Both the position numbers and the translations under genes were made by a program. Of a DNA stretch of 64,000 nt, positions 34,332 through 42,920 are shown piece by piece. The stretch comes from an uncultured Lachnospiraceae bacterium. Its GTDB lineage: Bacteria; Bacillota; Clostridia; Lachnospirales; Lachnospiraceae. The DNA is taken from contig UQWA01000010.1 in the NCBI GenBank assembly GCA_900544685.1, positions 1-64,000 on the forward strand, written 5' to 3'. How positions within the stretch are numbered: the first letter of the stretch is position 1; each line of letters starts with the position of its first letter. The notes under the pieces are model-generated. The model saw nothing but the letters and a program-made list of their open reading frames with translations, searched no databases and was not told the DNA's origin.

Positions 34332-35128
34332 ATCACATGAGATGTGTCGGGGATAGCAATATCCCCGGCATTTTTGTAACCACAAAAGAAGAACTGGAAG
34401 AAAAGTGGAAAATACATGGGATACAGGCAGTATACCTTATCGATCAGATAGAACTGCTGCGAGTGATAAAGCAACTGGGCGGGGCATGTATTTATCTGGA
34501 GAAGCAAAATGGTATTATTTGCTGTGAAGCTGATTACATCTGGCAGATGTCTGATGAGACAGACTTGCCGGATGAAGCTTATATTTACCGTGTCTGGCAG
34601 CGTCATATGCATCTGCCATGGCTGATTACGAAGACAGAACACTTGCTCCTTCGGGAATCTGTTATGGAGGATTTGCCGTGTTTTCAGCAGTTTTACAAAG
34701 AAGAACGAGACAATCCTGATGTGCAGCAATTGTGTGAAGGGGAAGAACAGCTTCATACTTACATCGCTACCCGTTATCCACTTCTTGAGTACGGCCTCTG
34801 GACAATTGTGGATAAAGCCACTGCTACCGTAGTTGGCCGGGCTGGAATCGAAGAACTCCCGGAAGATTATGGTGATCTTGCCGGTGAACCAGAGTTGTCC
34901 TATCTGATCGGAAAAGAATATCGGGGAAGCGGTATAGCCAAAGAAGCATGCCAGGCTATCTTACATTATGCAGCGGAAGAACTGGAGATGAAAAGAATCT
35001 ATTTAAGAACTTCCAGAGAGAATTTCCATTCTCGGAAACTGGCAGAAAAGCTCGGTCTGTTAAAGGTTGAATCTATAACTGAGTATAAAGATTTGCTATA
35101 TTGTGGCTTATTGACTTTTGAAAGATAA
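34325..35128 (+). CDS. GNAT acetyltransferase with N-terminal extension
   Basis: A 267-residue protein. Residues from about 98 onward form a GNAT domain (TEHLLLRESVMEDL, then YLIGKEYRGSGIAKEACQAIL with the acetyl-CoA loop), similar to RimJ/RimL-type enzymes that acetylate amines or protein N-termini. The first 90 residues, ending in YRVWQRHMHLPW, are a separate unidentified region that I recall as linked to GNAT domains in related bacteria. The start is uncertain: ATG at 34325 overlaps the cyclophilin gene, ATG at 34337 is also in frame, and a strong terminator hairpin lies within the first 17 codons. Confidence 0.75.
   Translation: MLNHMRCVGDSNIPGIFVTTKEELEEKWKIHGIQAVYLIDQIELLRVIKQLGGACIYLEKQNGIICCEADYIWQMSDETDLPDEAYIYRVWQRHMHLPWLITKTEHLLLRESVMEDLPCFQQFYKEERDNPDVQQLCEGEEQLHTYIATRYPLLEYGLWTIVDKATATVVGRAGIEELPEDYGDLAGEPELSYLIGKEYRGSGIAKEACQAILHYAAEELEMKRIYLRTSRENFHSRKLAEKLGLLKVESITEYKDLLYCGLLTFER
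34346..34375 (+). terminator. Terminator of cyclophilin gene, inside the GNAT frame
   Basis: GTCGGGGATA / TATCCCCGGC, a 10-bp stem (one G-U) with tetraloop GCAA, then ATTTTT. It ends the cyclophilin transcript but lies within the 5' end of the GNAT reading frame. Confidence 0.8.
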
Positions 35129-35139
35129 GAGTATATCAT
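35111..35139 (+). promoter_or_regulatory. Promoter of metQNI
   Basis: TTGACT (35111-35116), 17-base spacer, TATCAT (35134-35139). The -35 box lies inside the last codons of the GNAT gene. The transcript would start near 35147. Confidence 0.6.
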
Positions 35140-35146
35140 TTAACCC

Positions 35147-35323
35147 ATATAAAACCTATGAACAAATAGGACAACGATATCAGCGGAGTGCAGGGCGCGC
35201 GGCAATCCTTGATATCCTGTAACAGAACTTAACCGTTTCAGCCAGGCAGTTCCCAGAAGAAAAACGAACCTGACCTGACAGAACATATAACAGAATATCA
35301 GAGAGAAAAAGGAGATTAGAATT
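35147..35323 (+). promoter_or_regulatory. Structured leader of metQ, class unknown
   Basis: About 177 bases without an ORF. Two stem-loops can be drawn. One joins GATATCA (35176-35182) and GGA (35185-35187) to TCC (35206-35208) and TGATATC (35210-35216), with a G/C-rich loop. The other joins 35244-35252 to 35266-35276 with two single-base bulges. No S-box (SAM-I) consensus and no T-box GGTGG box is present, and no terminator precedes the start codon. It may be an unrecognised regulatory RNA or simply a stable leader. Confidence 0.45.
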
Positions 35324-36217
35324 ATGAAAAGAGTACTTGCATCCATCGCAGCAGCAACATTAACCCTGGCACTGGCCGTACCGGCAGCAGCAGAAGGAAC
35401 CATTAAGGTAGCAGCATCACCGACACCACATGCAGAGATCCTGGAAGCAGCAAAGAGCATTCTGGCAGATGAAGGATGGGATCTGGAAGTGACTGAATTC
35501 GAAGATTACGTTCAGCCAAATCTGGTAGTAGAGAGCGGTGACTTCGATGCCAACTATTTCCAGCATATACCATATCTGGAAAGCTTCAATGAAGAAAAAG
35601 GAACTCATCTGGTAGATGCAGGAGACATTCACTATGAACCATTTGGAATTTATCCTGGAACAAAGAGCAGTCTGGATGAACTGGAAGACGGAGATACCAT
35701 TGCTGTACCAAATGATACTACAAATGAAGCAAGAGCACTTCTTCTTCTTCAGGACAACGGAGTACTTACCTTAAAAGAAGGCGCAGGACTGACAGCTACA
35801 GTAAATGATATCGAATCTACCACAAAAGATATTAAGATTCAGGAACTGGAAGCAGCACAGGTACCGAGAGTGCTTGGAGAAGTAGCATTCGCAGTTATCA
35901 ATGGTAACTACGCAGTAGAAGCAGGACTTTCCGTAGCAGATGATGCAATCGCATATGAAGCATCTGATTCAGAAGCCGCTAAGACTTATGTAAATATCAT
36001 TGCAGTAAAAGAAGGAAACGAAGACAATGAAGGTATCGTAGCACTGGTAGACGCACTGAAGTCTGACGAGATCAAAGACTTCATCAATGAGACATACAAC
36101 GGTGCAGTTATTCCTTATGAACCATCCGATGATGCAGAAGCTGCTACAGAAGAAGCTACAGAAGCAGCATCTGAAGAAGCAACTGAGGTAGTTGAGACAG
36201 AGACAGAAGCTCAGTAA
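35324..36217 (+). CDS. metQ: Methionine ABC transporter substrate-binding protein, no lipobox
   Basis: Binds methionine outside the membrane for MetNI. The 297-residue product belongs to the NlpA/MetQ family (IKVAASPTPHAEILEAAKSIL; DYVQPNLVVESGDFDANYFQHIPYL). The signal peptide (residues 1-23, ending AVPAAA-EG) looks like a signal peptidase I site. The protein contains no cysteine at all, so it cannot be lipid-anchored like usual Gram-positive MetQ. The last 30 residues are an acidic Glu/Ala/Thr tail (EATEAASEEATEVVETETE) not typical of the family. AAGGAG supports the start. Confidence 0.9.
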   Translation: MKRVLASIAAATLTLALAVPAAAEGTIKVAASPTPHAEILEAAKSILADEGWDLEVTEFEDYVQPNLVVESGDFDANYFQHIPYLESFNEEKGTHLVDAGDIHYEPFGIYPGTKSSLDELEDGDTIAVPNDTTNEARALLLLQDNGVLTLKEGAGLTATVNDIESTTKDIKIQELEAAQVPRVLGEVAFAVINGNYAVEAGLSVADDAIAYEASDSEAAKTYVNIIAVKEGNEDNEGIVALVDALKSDEIKDFINETYNGAVIPYEPSDDAEAATEEATEAASEEATEVVETETEAQ

Positions 36218-36240
36218 AAATTCAAGTCGAGCACGAACGA

Positions 36241-36281
36241 GGGGCAGATGTGGGATTTTATCTTGCAACTGCCCTGTTTTT
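36241..36281 (+). terminator. Attenuating terminator between metQ and metN
   Basis: GGGCAG (36242-36247) pairs with CTGCCC (36269-36274), followed by TGTTTTTA. Partial read-through would give more MetQ than MetNI, the stoichiometry usual for ABC importers. Confidence 0.65.
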
Positions 36282-36326
36282 ACGATAAAATAAAGCGTGT
36301 TGCAAAGAGATAAGAGGAGGGAACCC

Positions 36327-37337
36327 ATGGAACCGATTATAAAAATAGAACATCTGGATAAGTGGTTTAAAGTCAAAGACATGGATGTACATGCCCTGGA
36401 TGATATTTCTCTCGATATTTATAAAGGAGAGATCTATGGGATTATTGGTATGTCTGGTGCCGGTAAGAGTACTCTGGTGCGGTGTCTGAATTTTCTGGAA
36501 AGACCCACATCCGGAGATGTGATTGTGGATGGAAAAAATCTGGCAAAGCTGTCCAATAAGGAACTGCGTGCCACCAGAAAAGATATTGGCATGATTTTCC
36601 AGCATTTTAATCTGCTAATGCAGAGAAATGTACTGGACAATGTATGTTTCCCAATGGAACTGGCTGGAATTAAGAAAAAAGAGGCCAGAGAAAAGGCACT
36701 GGAATATCTGAAAGTTGTAGGACTGGAAGAGAAAGCAAAAGCTTATCCGGCACAGCTTTCCGGTGGACAAAAGCAGCGTGTGGCCATTGCCAGAGTGCTT
36801 GCCAGTGATCCTAAGATTCTGCTTTGTGATGAAGCAACCAGTGCATTGGATCCGCAGACTACTAAGTCCATTCTACAACTGTTAAAGGAGATTAATCAGA
36901 AGTATGGTATCACCATTGTAATCATTACCCATGAGATGGCAGTAGTGCAGGAGATCTGCAGCCATGTGGCAATCATTGATCACGGTAAGCTGGCAGAGCA
37001 CGGCCTGGTCAGTGACATTTTCACTGCACCGAAGTCCAAGGAAGCTAAGAAGCTGATCTATCAGGGCTATAAACATGTGAAAGAGATGAAAGGCAAGCGT
37101 TGTGTGCGAATTGTATTTTCGGAGAACTCATCTTTTGAGCCGGTAATCGGAAACATGGTATTAACATGCAAGGCACCGGTAAACATCCTTTATGCTCATA
37201 CCACGGATCTTGATGGGGTAGCCAAGGGAGAGATGATCCTGCAGCTGCCGGAAGACAGAATCATCGGAGATCAGATGATCGAGTATCTGAAAAAAGCAAA
37301 ACTTGCAGTGGAGGTGTTAGAAGATTATGTGGGATAG
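36327..37337 (+). CDS. metN: Methionine ABC transporter ATP-binding protein
   Basis: ATPase of the MetNIQ importer. The 336-residue product has Walker A GMSGAGKS (about 38-45), signature LSGGQKQR, Walker B ILLCDEATSALD, and a C-terminal NIL domain (about 255-336) that in the E. coli protein binds methionine and inhibits transport. The start at 36327 follows GAGGAGGG; an ATG at 36297 is in frame but lacks a site. It overlaps metI by 11 bases. Confidence 0.94.
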   Translation: MEPIIKIEHLDKWFKVKDMDVHALDDISLDIYKGEIYGIIGMSGAGKSTLVRCLNFLERPTSGDVIVDGKNLAKLSNKELRATRKDIGMIFQHFNLLMQRNVLDNVCFPMELAGIKKKEAREKALEYLKVVGLEEKAKAYPAQLSGGQKQRVAIARVLASDPKILLCDEATSALDPQTTKSILQLLKEINQKYGITIVIITHEMAVVQEICSHVAIIDHGKLAEHGLVSDIFTAPKSKEAKKLIYQGYKHVKEMKGKRCVRIVFSENSSFEPVIGNMVLTCKAPVNILYAHTTDLDGVAKGEMILQLPEDRIIGDQMIEYLKKAKLAVEVLEDYVG

Positions 37338-37992
37338 TACTATAATTATGATGATCGTCCGTGGTATCGGAGAGACCTTATATATGACACTGACATCCAC
37401 CCTGCTTGGGTATGTGCTGGGACTGCCAATGGGTATTTTACTGGTAATCTGTGCAAAAGACGGCATTCGTCCGAATGCGTTGGTTTATAAGATTTTTGAC
37501 TTGATTTCTAATATTTTCAGAAGTATACCGTTTCTGATTTTACTGATTCTGGTGATGCCTTTGACAGCAAAGCTGGTAGGAAAAAGCTATGGTTCAACAG
37601 CAACCATCGTACCACTGACTTTTGCGGCAGCACCGTACATTGCACGTATGGTAGAATCTTCTTTAAAAGAGGTAGATCGTGGCGTTATTGAAGCCGCACA
37701 GAGCATGGGTGCCAGCACCTGGGAGATCGTGTGGAAGGTCTATTTAAAAGAAGCCAGAACATCCCTGATTGTGAATGCAACTATCGCAACAGGAACGATT
37801 CTTGGATATTCTGCTATGGCAGGAACTGTCGGCGGCGGTGGTCTGGGAGATATCGCCATTCGTTATGGATACTACCGTTATCAGGTGGATATCATGATTG
37901 TGACCGTCATTATTCTGGTACTTCTGGTGCAGTTATTCCAGAGCATCGGAATGCTGATCTCCAAGAAGATGGACAGAAGACGGATCGACTAA
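37327..37992 (+). CDS. metI: Methionine ABC transporter permease
   Basis: A 221-residue permease with five helices and the EAA-type coupling loop (EVDRGVIEAAQSMGASTWEIVWKVYLKEA, near 115-145) that docks to MetN. The N-terminus (GIGETLYMTLTSTLLGYVLGLPMG) matches MetI. Its start lies inside the metN end, so the two are coupled. Confidence 0.94.
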   Translation: MWDSTIIMMIVRGIGETLYMTLTSTLLGYVLGLPMGILLVICAKDGIRPNALVYKIFDLISNIFRSIPFLILLILVMPLTAKLVGKSYGSTATIVPLTFAAAPYIARMVESSLKEVDRGVIEAAQSMGASTWEIVWKVYLKEARTSLIVNATIATGTILGYSAMAGTVGGGGLGDIAIRYGYYRYQVDIMIVTVIILVLLVQLFQSIGMLISKKMDRRRID

Positions 37993-38022
37993 AATATAAA
38001 AAGAGAAAAAGAGGAAGAACAA

Positions 38023-39507
38023 GTGAAGAGAGCAAGTGGCATTTTGCTGCCAATCAGCAGCCTTCCATCCCCGTACGGGATTGGAACATTTTCAAAAGAA
38101 GCATATAAATTCGTAGATTTTCTGGCAAATGCCGGACAGACCTACTGGCAGATTCTCCCGCTGGGACCTACCAGCTACGGAGACTCACCGTATCAGTCTT
38201 TTTCTACTTTTGCAGGGAATCCATATTTTATTGACCTGAATGAACTGGTCAGAGAAAAGGTACTGACAAGAGCAGAGTGTAAGGCTGCTGACTGCACTCA
38301 TCACCCGAATTATGTGGAGTATGGAGAGTTATATGAAAAGCGTTTTGACTTGTTGAAGAAGGCATACAAACGCAGCCATATTTCTGAAGATCCGGATTTT
38401 CAGAAGTTCGTGGACGCAAACAGGGAGTGGATCAAAGATTACGCCCTGTTTATGACTGTAAAGAAATGTTTTCATGGAGCGTCCTGGCTGGAGTGGGCAG
38501 ATGATATCCGTCTGAGATGGGACTATTCTGTGGACTATTATTACAGTCAGTATCCGGAAGAAATCGAATTTTACGAATATCTTCAGTACAAGTTCAGCCA
38601 GCAGTGGAAGAAGCTGAAGACCTATGCCAATGAAAAAGGTATTCTGATCATTGGGGATATTCCGATTTATGTGGCGATGGACAGTGCAGATGCATGGGCT
38701 CATCCGGATCTGTTCCAGATGGATGAGGATCGTAAGCCAAAGGGAGTAGCCGGATGCCCGCCGGATGCATTTTCAGATGACGGACAGCTGTGGGGCAATC
38801 CGTTATACCGCTGGGATTATCACCGCCATCAGAACTATGACTGGTGGGTCAGCCGTATGAAGCATTGCTATGAACTTTATGATGTGGTAAGAATCGACCA
38901 TTTCCGTGGATTTGATGAATATTATTCCATCCCTTACGGGGATGAGACAGCAGTGAACGGTCACTGGGAAAAGGGACCTGGGATGGATCTTTTCCGTACA
39001 CTGGAGCATCGTCTGGGACATAAAGAAGTCATTGCCGAAGATCTGGGTATGATGACAGAGACCGTGCGCCAGTTGGTAAAAGACAGTGGATATCCGAATA
39101 TGAAGGTACTGGGATTTGCCTTTGATTCGACAGGAACCAGCGAGCATCTTCCACATAACTATGAAAAAAACTGTGTCTGCTATACAGGAACACATGACAA
39201 TGAGACATTGATGCAAATGTACGATGGCATGGACAAAAAGACCCTTGCCTTTACTACCGATTATCTGAATAATGCGCATTCCACCAGAGAAGAGATCAAA
39301 TGGGATTTCATTCGTCTGGCCATGCTTTCTGTGGCAGATACCTGTATTGTACCAATGCAGGATTATCTGGGACTGGGACAGGAAGCAAGAATGAACTTCC
39401 CTTCTACCACAGGAAACAACTGGAAGTGGAGAGTGGGAAAAGAAGATCTGACCAAACAACTGGCAAAGGAGATTCTGCATCTGACAAAATTAAGCTGCAG
39501 ACTGTAA
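38023..39507 (+). CDS. malQ: 4-alpha-glucanotransferase
   Basis: GH77 amylomaltase that disproportionates malto-oligosaccharides during glycogen or maltodextrin breakdown. The 494-residue product is complete: start ASGILLPISSLPSPYGIGTF, catalytic nucleophile region VVRIDHFRGF (near 290), acid/base region VIAEDLG (near 340), and GTHDNETLM (near 390). The start is GTG at 38023 with GAGG 8 bases before. It follows metI after 30 bases with no terminator, an unexpected pairing. Confidence 0.95.
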   Translation: MKRASGILLPISSLPSPYGIGTFSKEAYKFVDFLANAGQTYWQILPLGPTSYGDSPYQSFSTFAGNPYFIDLNELVREKVLTRAECKAADCTHHPNYVEYGELYEKRFDLLKKAYKRSHISEDPDFQKFVDANREWIKDYALFMTVKKCFHGASWLEWADDIRLRWDYSVDYYYSQYPEEIEFYEYLQYKFSQQWKKLKTYANEKGILIIGDIPIYVAMDSADAWAHPDLFQMDEDRKPKGVAGCPPDAFSDDGQLWGNPLYRWDYHRHQNYDWWVSRMKHCYELYDVVRIDHFRGFDEYYSIPYGDETAVNGHWEKGPGMDLFRTLEHRLGHKEVIAEDLGMMTETVRQLVKDSGYPNMKVLGFAFDSTGTSEHLPHNYEKNCVCYTGTHDNETLMQMYDGMDKKTLAFTTDYLNNAHSTREEIKWDFIRLAMLSVADTCIVPMQDYLGLGQEARMNFPSTTGNNWKWRVGKEDLTKQLAKEILHLTKLSCRL

Positions 39508-39558
39508 AAATAAAAAGATTCACATATGCACACATGGAACAAAAGGAGCCAGCGTGAC

Positions 39559-40449
39559 ATGAAAAGTATTATTAACATAAAGAAACTGATACACGATTAT
39601 CAGAAGTATAACGAAGACGGGCAGGTGGAGTCCACCTACCGGGCAGTGGATGAGGTGAGCCTGGACGTACAGCCGGGACAGTTTATTGCCATTCTGGGAC
39701 ATAACGGTTCCGGAAAGTCCACTCTGGCGAAGCATCTGAATGCCATTTTACTTCCGACAGAAGGAAGCGTTTATGTAGACGGGAAGGATACCAGAGACGA
39801 AGAGAAGATCAGAGAGATCCGTCAGACTGCCGGTATGGTCTTTCAGAATCCGGATAACCAGATCATCGGAACTGTGGTGGATGAGGATGTGGCGTTTGGA
39901 CCGGAGAACATGGGCGTTCCGTCAGAAGAGATTGAAAAAAGAGTAGAAGAAGGTCTGAAGACCGTAGAGATGTGGGAGTATCGTTCTCATTCTCCGAATA
40001 AGCTGTCTGGTGGACAGAAGCAGCGTGTAGCCATTGCAGGAGTAGTGGCCATGCACCCTAAGTGCATTGTGCTGGACGAACCGACGGCTATGCTGGATCC
40101 GGTTGGACGAAGAGAGGTGATTCGAGCAGCACGGAAATTAAATAAAGAAGAACATGTGACGATTATTCTGATCACGCATTATATGGAAGAAGTGACTTTT
40201 GCGGATCAGGTGATTGTCATGGATCAGGGAAAGGTTCTGATGCAGGGAACACCCAAAGAAGTATTTTCCAGAGTAGAAGAATTAAAAGAGCACCGCCTGG
40301 ACGTGCCGCAGGTGACTATGCTGGCGCATGAACTGCGAAAGAGTGGCCTGAATATTCCGGAAGGTATACTGACTCGTGAAGAACTAATCGGGGAACTGGT
40401 AAAACTCAAAACGACGGGTGCAACAGAGGGGGGTGCCATATGTCCATAA
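39559..40449 (+). CDS. ecfA1: ECF transporter ATPase EcfA1
   Basis: One of two ATPases of the shared energy-coupling module for vitamin uptake. The 296-residue product has Walker A GHNGSGKS, Q-loop MVFQNPDNQIIGT, signature LSGGQKQR and Walker B CIVLDEPTAMLD. The open frame begins at 39526, but AAGGAG at 39543-39548 fits the ATG at 39559. It overlaps ecfA2 by 10 bases. No substrate-binding S component is adjacent, as is usual for the shared (group II) module. Confidence 0.94.
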   Translation: MKSIINIKKLIHDYQKYNEDGQVESTYRAVDEVSLDVQPGQFIAILGHNGSGKSTLAKHLNAILLPTEGSVYVDGKDTRDEEKIREIRQTAGMVFQNPDNQIIGTVVDEDVAFGPENMGVPSEEIEKRVEEGLKTVEMWEYRSHSPNKLSGGQKQRVAIAGVVAMHPKCIVLDEPTAMLDPVGRREVIRAARKLNKEEHVTIILITHYMEEVTFADQVIVMDQGKVLMQGTPKEVFSRVEELKEHRLDVPQVTMLAHELRKSGLNIPEGILTREELIGELVKLKTTGATEGGAICP

Positions 40450-41312
40450 AACTGGAACACATCAACTATGTCTATGGAGAGGGAACTGCCTACGAGAAGC
40501 ATGCACTGAAGGATATCAATCTGGAGATACCTGATGGTCAGTTTGTGGGAATTATTGGACATACCGGATCTGGGAAGTCTACACTGATTCAGCACCTGAA
40601 CGGACTGATCAAGGCAACCAGCGGTGAGATCTACTATAATGGAGAGAATATTTATGCAGACGGATATTCCATGAAGGAGCTGCGCAGTCATGTAGGACTG
40701 GTATTTCAGTATCCAGAGTATCAGCTGTTTGAGTCAGATGTATTATCGGACGTCTGCTTCGGCCCGAAAAATCTGGGACTTCCGGAAGAAGAAGTGAAAG
40801 CAAGAAGTCTGGAAGCATTGCACCAGGTAGGATTAAAAGAAAAGCATTATAACAAGTCACCTTTTGATTTATCCGGTGGACAGAAGCGCCGTGTGGCAAT
40901 AGCAGGAATTCTCGCTATGCACCCGGAGGTACTGATTCTGGACGAACCGACTGCAGGTCTGGATCCCAAAGGCCGGGATGATATTCTGGATCAGATCCAG
41001 AAGCTCCATAAAGAACGGGGGATTACGGTCATTCTGGTTTCCCACAGCATGGAGGATGTGGCAAAATACGTGGATCGTATTATTGTCATGGATCATGGCT
41101 GTATGAAGTTTGACGGGGAACCGAAAAAGGTATTTGAACACTACAAAGAACTGGAAAGCATTGGATTGGCTGCACCGCAGGTGACTTACGTGATGCAGAC
41201 TTTAAAAGAAAAGGGATTTGATGTGGATGTGCATGCGATTACCATAGAAGAAGCAAAACAGTCCATTTTACATGCATTCGGAATGGAAGATCGGAGGGTG
41301 AACCATGATTAG
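40440..41312 (+). CDS. ecfA2: ECF transporter ATPase EcfA2
   Basis: Second ATPase of the ECF module, forming a heterodimer with EcfA1. The 290-residue product has Walker A GHTGSGKS, Q-loop LVFQYPEYQLFE, signature LSGGQKRR and Walker B VLILDEPTAGLD. The C-terminal helical region contacts EcfT. It overlaps both neighbours, indicating tight coupling. Confidence 0.94.
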   Translation: MSIKLEHINYVYGEGTAYEKHALKDINLEIPDGQFVGIIGHTGSGKSTLIQHLNGLIKATSGEIYYNGENIYADGYSMKELRSHVGLVFQYPEYQLFESDVLSDVCFGPKNLGLPEEEVKARSLEALHQVGLKEKHYNKSPFDLSGGQKRRVAIAGILAMHPEVLILDEPTAGLDPKGRDDILDQIQKLHKERGITVILVSHSMEDVAKYVDRIIVMDHGCMKFDGEPKKVFEHYKELESIGLAAPQVTYVMQTLKEKGFDVDVHAITIEEAKQSILHAFGMEDRRVNHD

Positions 41313-42111
41313 AGATATTACCATCGGACAGTATTATCCAACCGATTCTGTAATACATCGTCTTGATCCAAGAACCAAGCTGGTATGGACTCTGGCGTAT
41401 ATTTTTTCACTGTTTCTGTTCCGTTCCTTTGCATCCTATGCAGTGGCAACTATATTGCTGATTACTGTAATTAAGATATCAAAAGTACCATTCAAGTTTA
41501 TGGTAAAGGGCATGAAAGCAGTGGTGATTTTGCTGTTGATTACGGTGGTGTTTAACTTGTTTCTCATACCGGGAACGACTCTGGTACAGATCTGGAAGCT
41601 GCGCATTACCTACGAAGGATTAAATACCGCAGTTTTCATGGCATTACGTCTGACTTATCTGATCATTGGTTCGTCTGTGATGACGCTGACCACTACACCA
41701 AATCAGCTTACAGATGGAATGGAAAAGGGGCTTGCACCGCTTAATAGACTTCATGTACCTGTACACGATGTGGCCATGATGATGTCTATTGCTCTGAGAT
41801 TCATTCCGATTCTTCTGGAAGAGACAGACAAGATTATGAAAGCGCAGATGGCAAGGGGAGCAGATTTTGAGACAGGCAATTTGATTACCAAGGCAAAAAA
41901 TATGATTCCGCTTCTGGTACCGTTGTTTATATCAGCTTTCCGCCGCGCTAATGATCTGGCCATGGCGATGGAAGCAAGGGGATACTACGGAGGAGAAGGG
42001 CGAACTAAGATGCGTCCTCTGGTTTATCAGAAAAATGACAGGATTGCTTATATAATTTTGCCATTGTATCTGATTGCCATGTTTGCAGCAAAGAAAATTG
42101 TAGGAGTGTAA
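41305..42111 (+). CDS. ecfT: ECF transporter transmembrane protein EcfT
   Basis: Membrane scaffold that couples ATPases to exchangeable S components. The 268-residue product has about five to six helices and the two coupling helices with Ala-Arg-Gly motifs: AQMARGADF (near 188) and MAMEARGYYGG (near 223). It begins 8 bases inside the ecfA2 end and is followed by truA, the conserved Firmicutes order. Confidence 0.94.
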   Translation: MIRDITIGQYYPTDSVIHRLDPRTKLVWTLAYIFSLFLFRSFASYAVATILLITVIKISKVPFKFMVKGMKAVVILLLITVVFNLFLIPGTTLVQIWKLRITYEGLNTAVFMALRLTYLIIGSSVMTLTTTPNQLTDGMEKGLAPLNRLHVPVHDVAMMMSIALRFIPILLEETDKIMKAQMARGADFETGNLITKAKNMIPLLVPLFISAFRRANDLAMAMEARGYYGGEGRTKMRPLVYQKNDRIAYIILPLYLIAMFAAKKIVGV

Positions 42112-42167
42112 CTGTTCTGGAGACATTGCCCTGAAAAGGGAGGAACAGGCATACAGGAATTTAGCAT

Positions 42168-42920
42168 ATGAAGCGAGTAAAACTGACCGTGGCTTATGAC
42201 GGTACCAAATATCATGGCTGGCAGATTCAGCCAAACGGAGTCACGATAGAAGAAGTATTAAATCATCATTTATCTGAACTTCTGAGGGAACCGATTAAGA
42301 TTATCGGAGCCAGCAGAACGGATGCCGGGGTGCATGCCAGAGGCAATGTGGCAGTCTTTGACACCAGCGCCAGAATGCCGGCAGAAAAGATCTCCTATGC
42401 GTTAAATACCAGGCTTCCTGCAGATATCCGTATTCAGGATTCGCGGGAAGTACGGCCGGACTTTCACCCAAGATTTTGTGAGACGGTGAAGACCTATGAA
42501 TACTGCATTCTGAACCGAAAGTTCCCGGATCCTACCAGACGGCTCTATGCATTATTCTACTACTATCCACTGGATCTGGAGAAAATGAGACAGGCAGCAG
42601 GATATCTGGTAGGAGAACATGATTTCAAGAGTCTGTGTACTCAGAAGCCAGAGGTGGAAAATACGGTTCGGACGATTTATTCTGTGGACATTATCAAAGA
42701 AGACGATCTGATCCGAATTCGAATCTGTGGAAATGGATTTTTGTATAATATGATCCGTATCATTACAGGAACCCTGCTTCGTATCGGAAGCGGTTATTAC
42801 GAACCGGAATATATGAAAGAACTATTGGAATTAAAAAACCGGCAGGCTGCCGGAGAGACGGCGCCTCCCCAGGGACTGACCCTGGTGGAGATCCGCTACC
42901 CGGAGGAAGAAAAACTATAG
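42168..42920 (+). CDS. truA: tRNA pseudouridine synthase A
   Basis: Makes pseudouridine at positions 38-40 of tRNA anticodon stems. The 250-residue product has the catalytic Asp D52 in GASRTDAGVHARGN and the C-terminal FLYNMIRIITGTLLRIG motif. It is downstream of ecfT; the ribosomal protein genes (rplM, rpsI) that often follow are absent. Its end overlaps 6 bases of the convergent CYTH gene. Confidence 0.95.
   Translation: MKRVKLTVAYDGTKYHGWQIQPNGVTIEEVLNHHLSELLREPIKIIGASRTDAGVHARGNVAVFDTSARMPAEKISYALNTRLPADIRIQDSREVRPDFHPRFCETVKTYEYCILNRKFPDPTRRLYALFYYYPLDLEKMRQAAGYLVGEHDFKSLCTQKPEVENTVRTIYSVDIIKEDDLIRIRICGNGFLYNMIRIITGTLLRIGSGYYEPEYMKELLELKNRQAAGETAPPQGLTLVEIRYPEEEKL

Noticed and set aside
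35147..35323. SAM-I riboswitch or Met T-box upstream of metQ
   Set aside because: Neither the S-box core nor the T-box GGTGG antiterminator sequence is present, and no terminator precedes the start.
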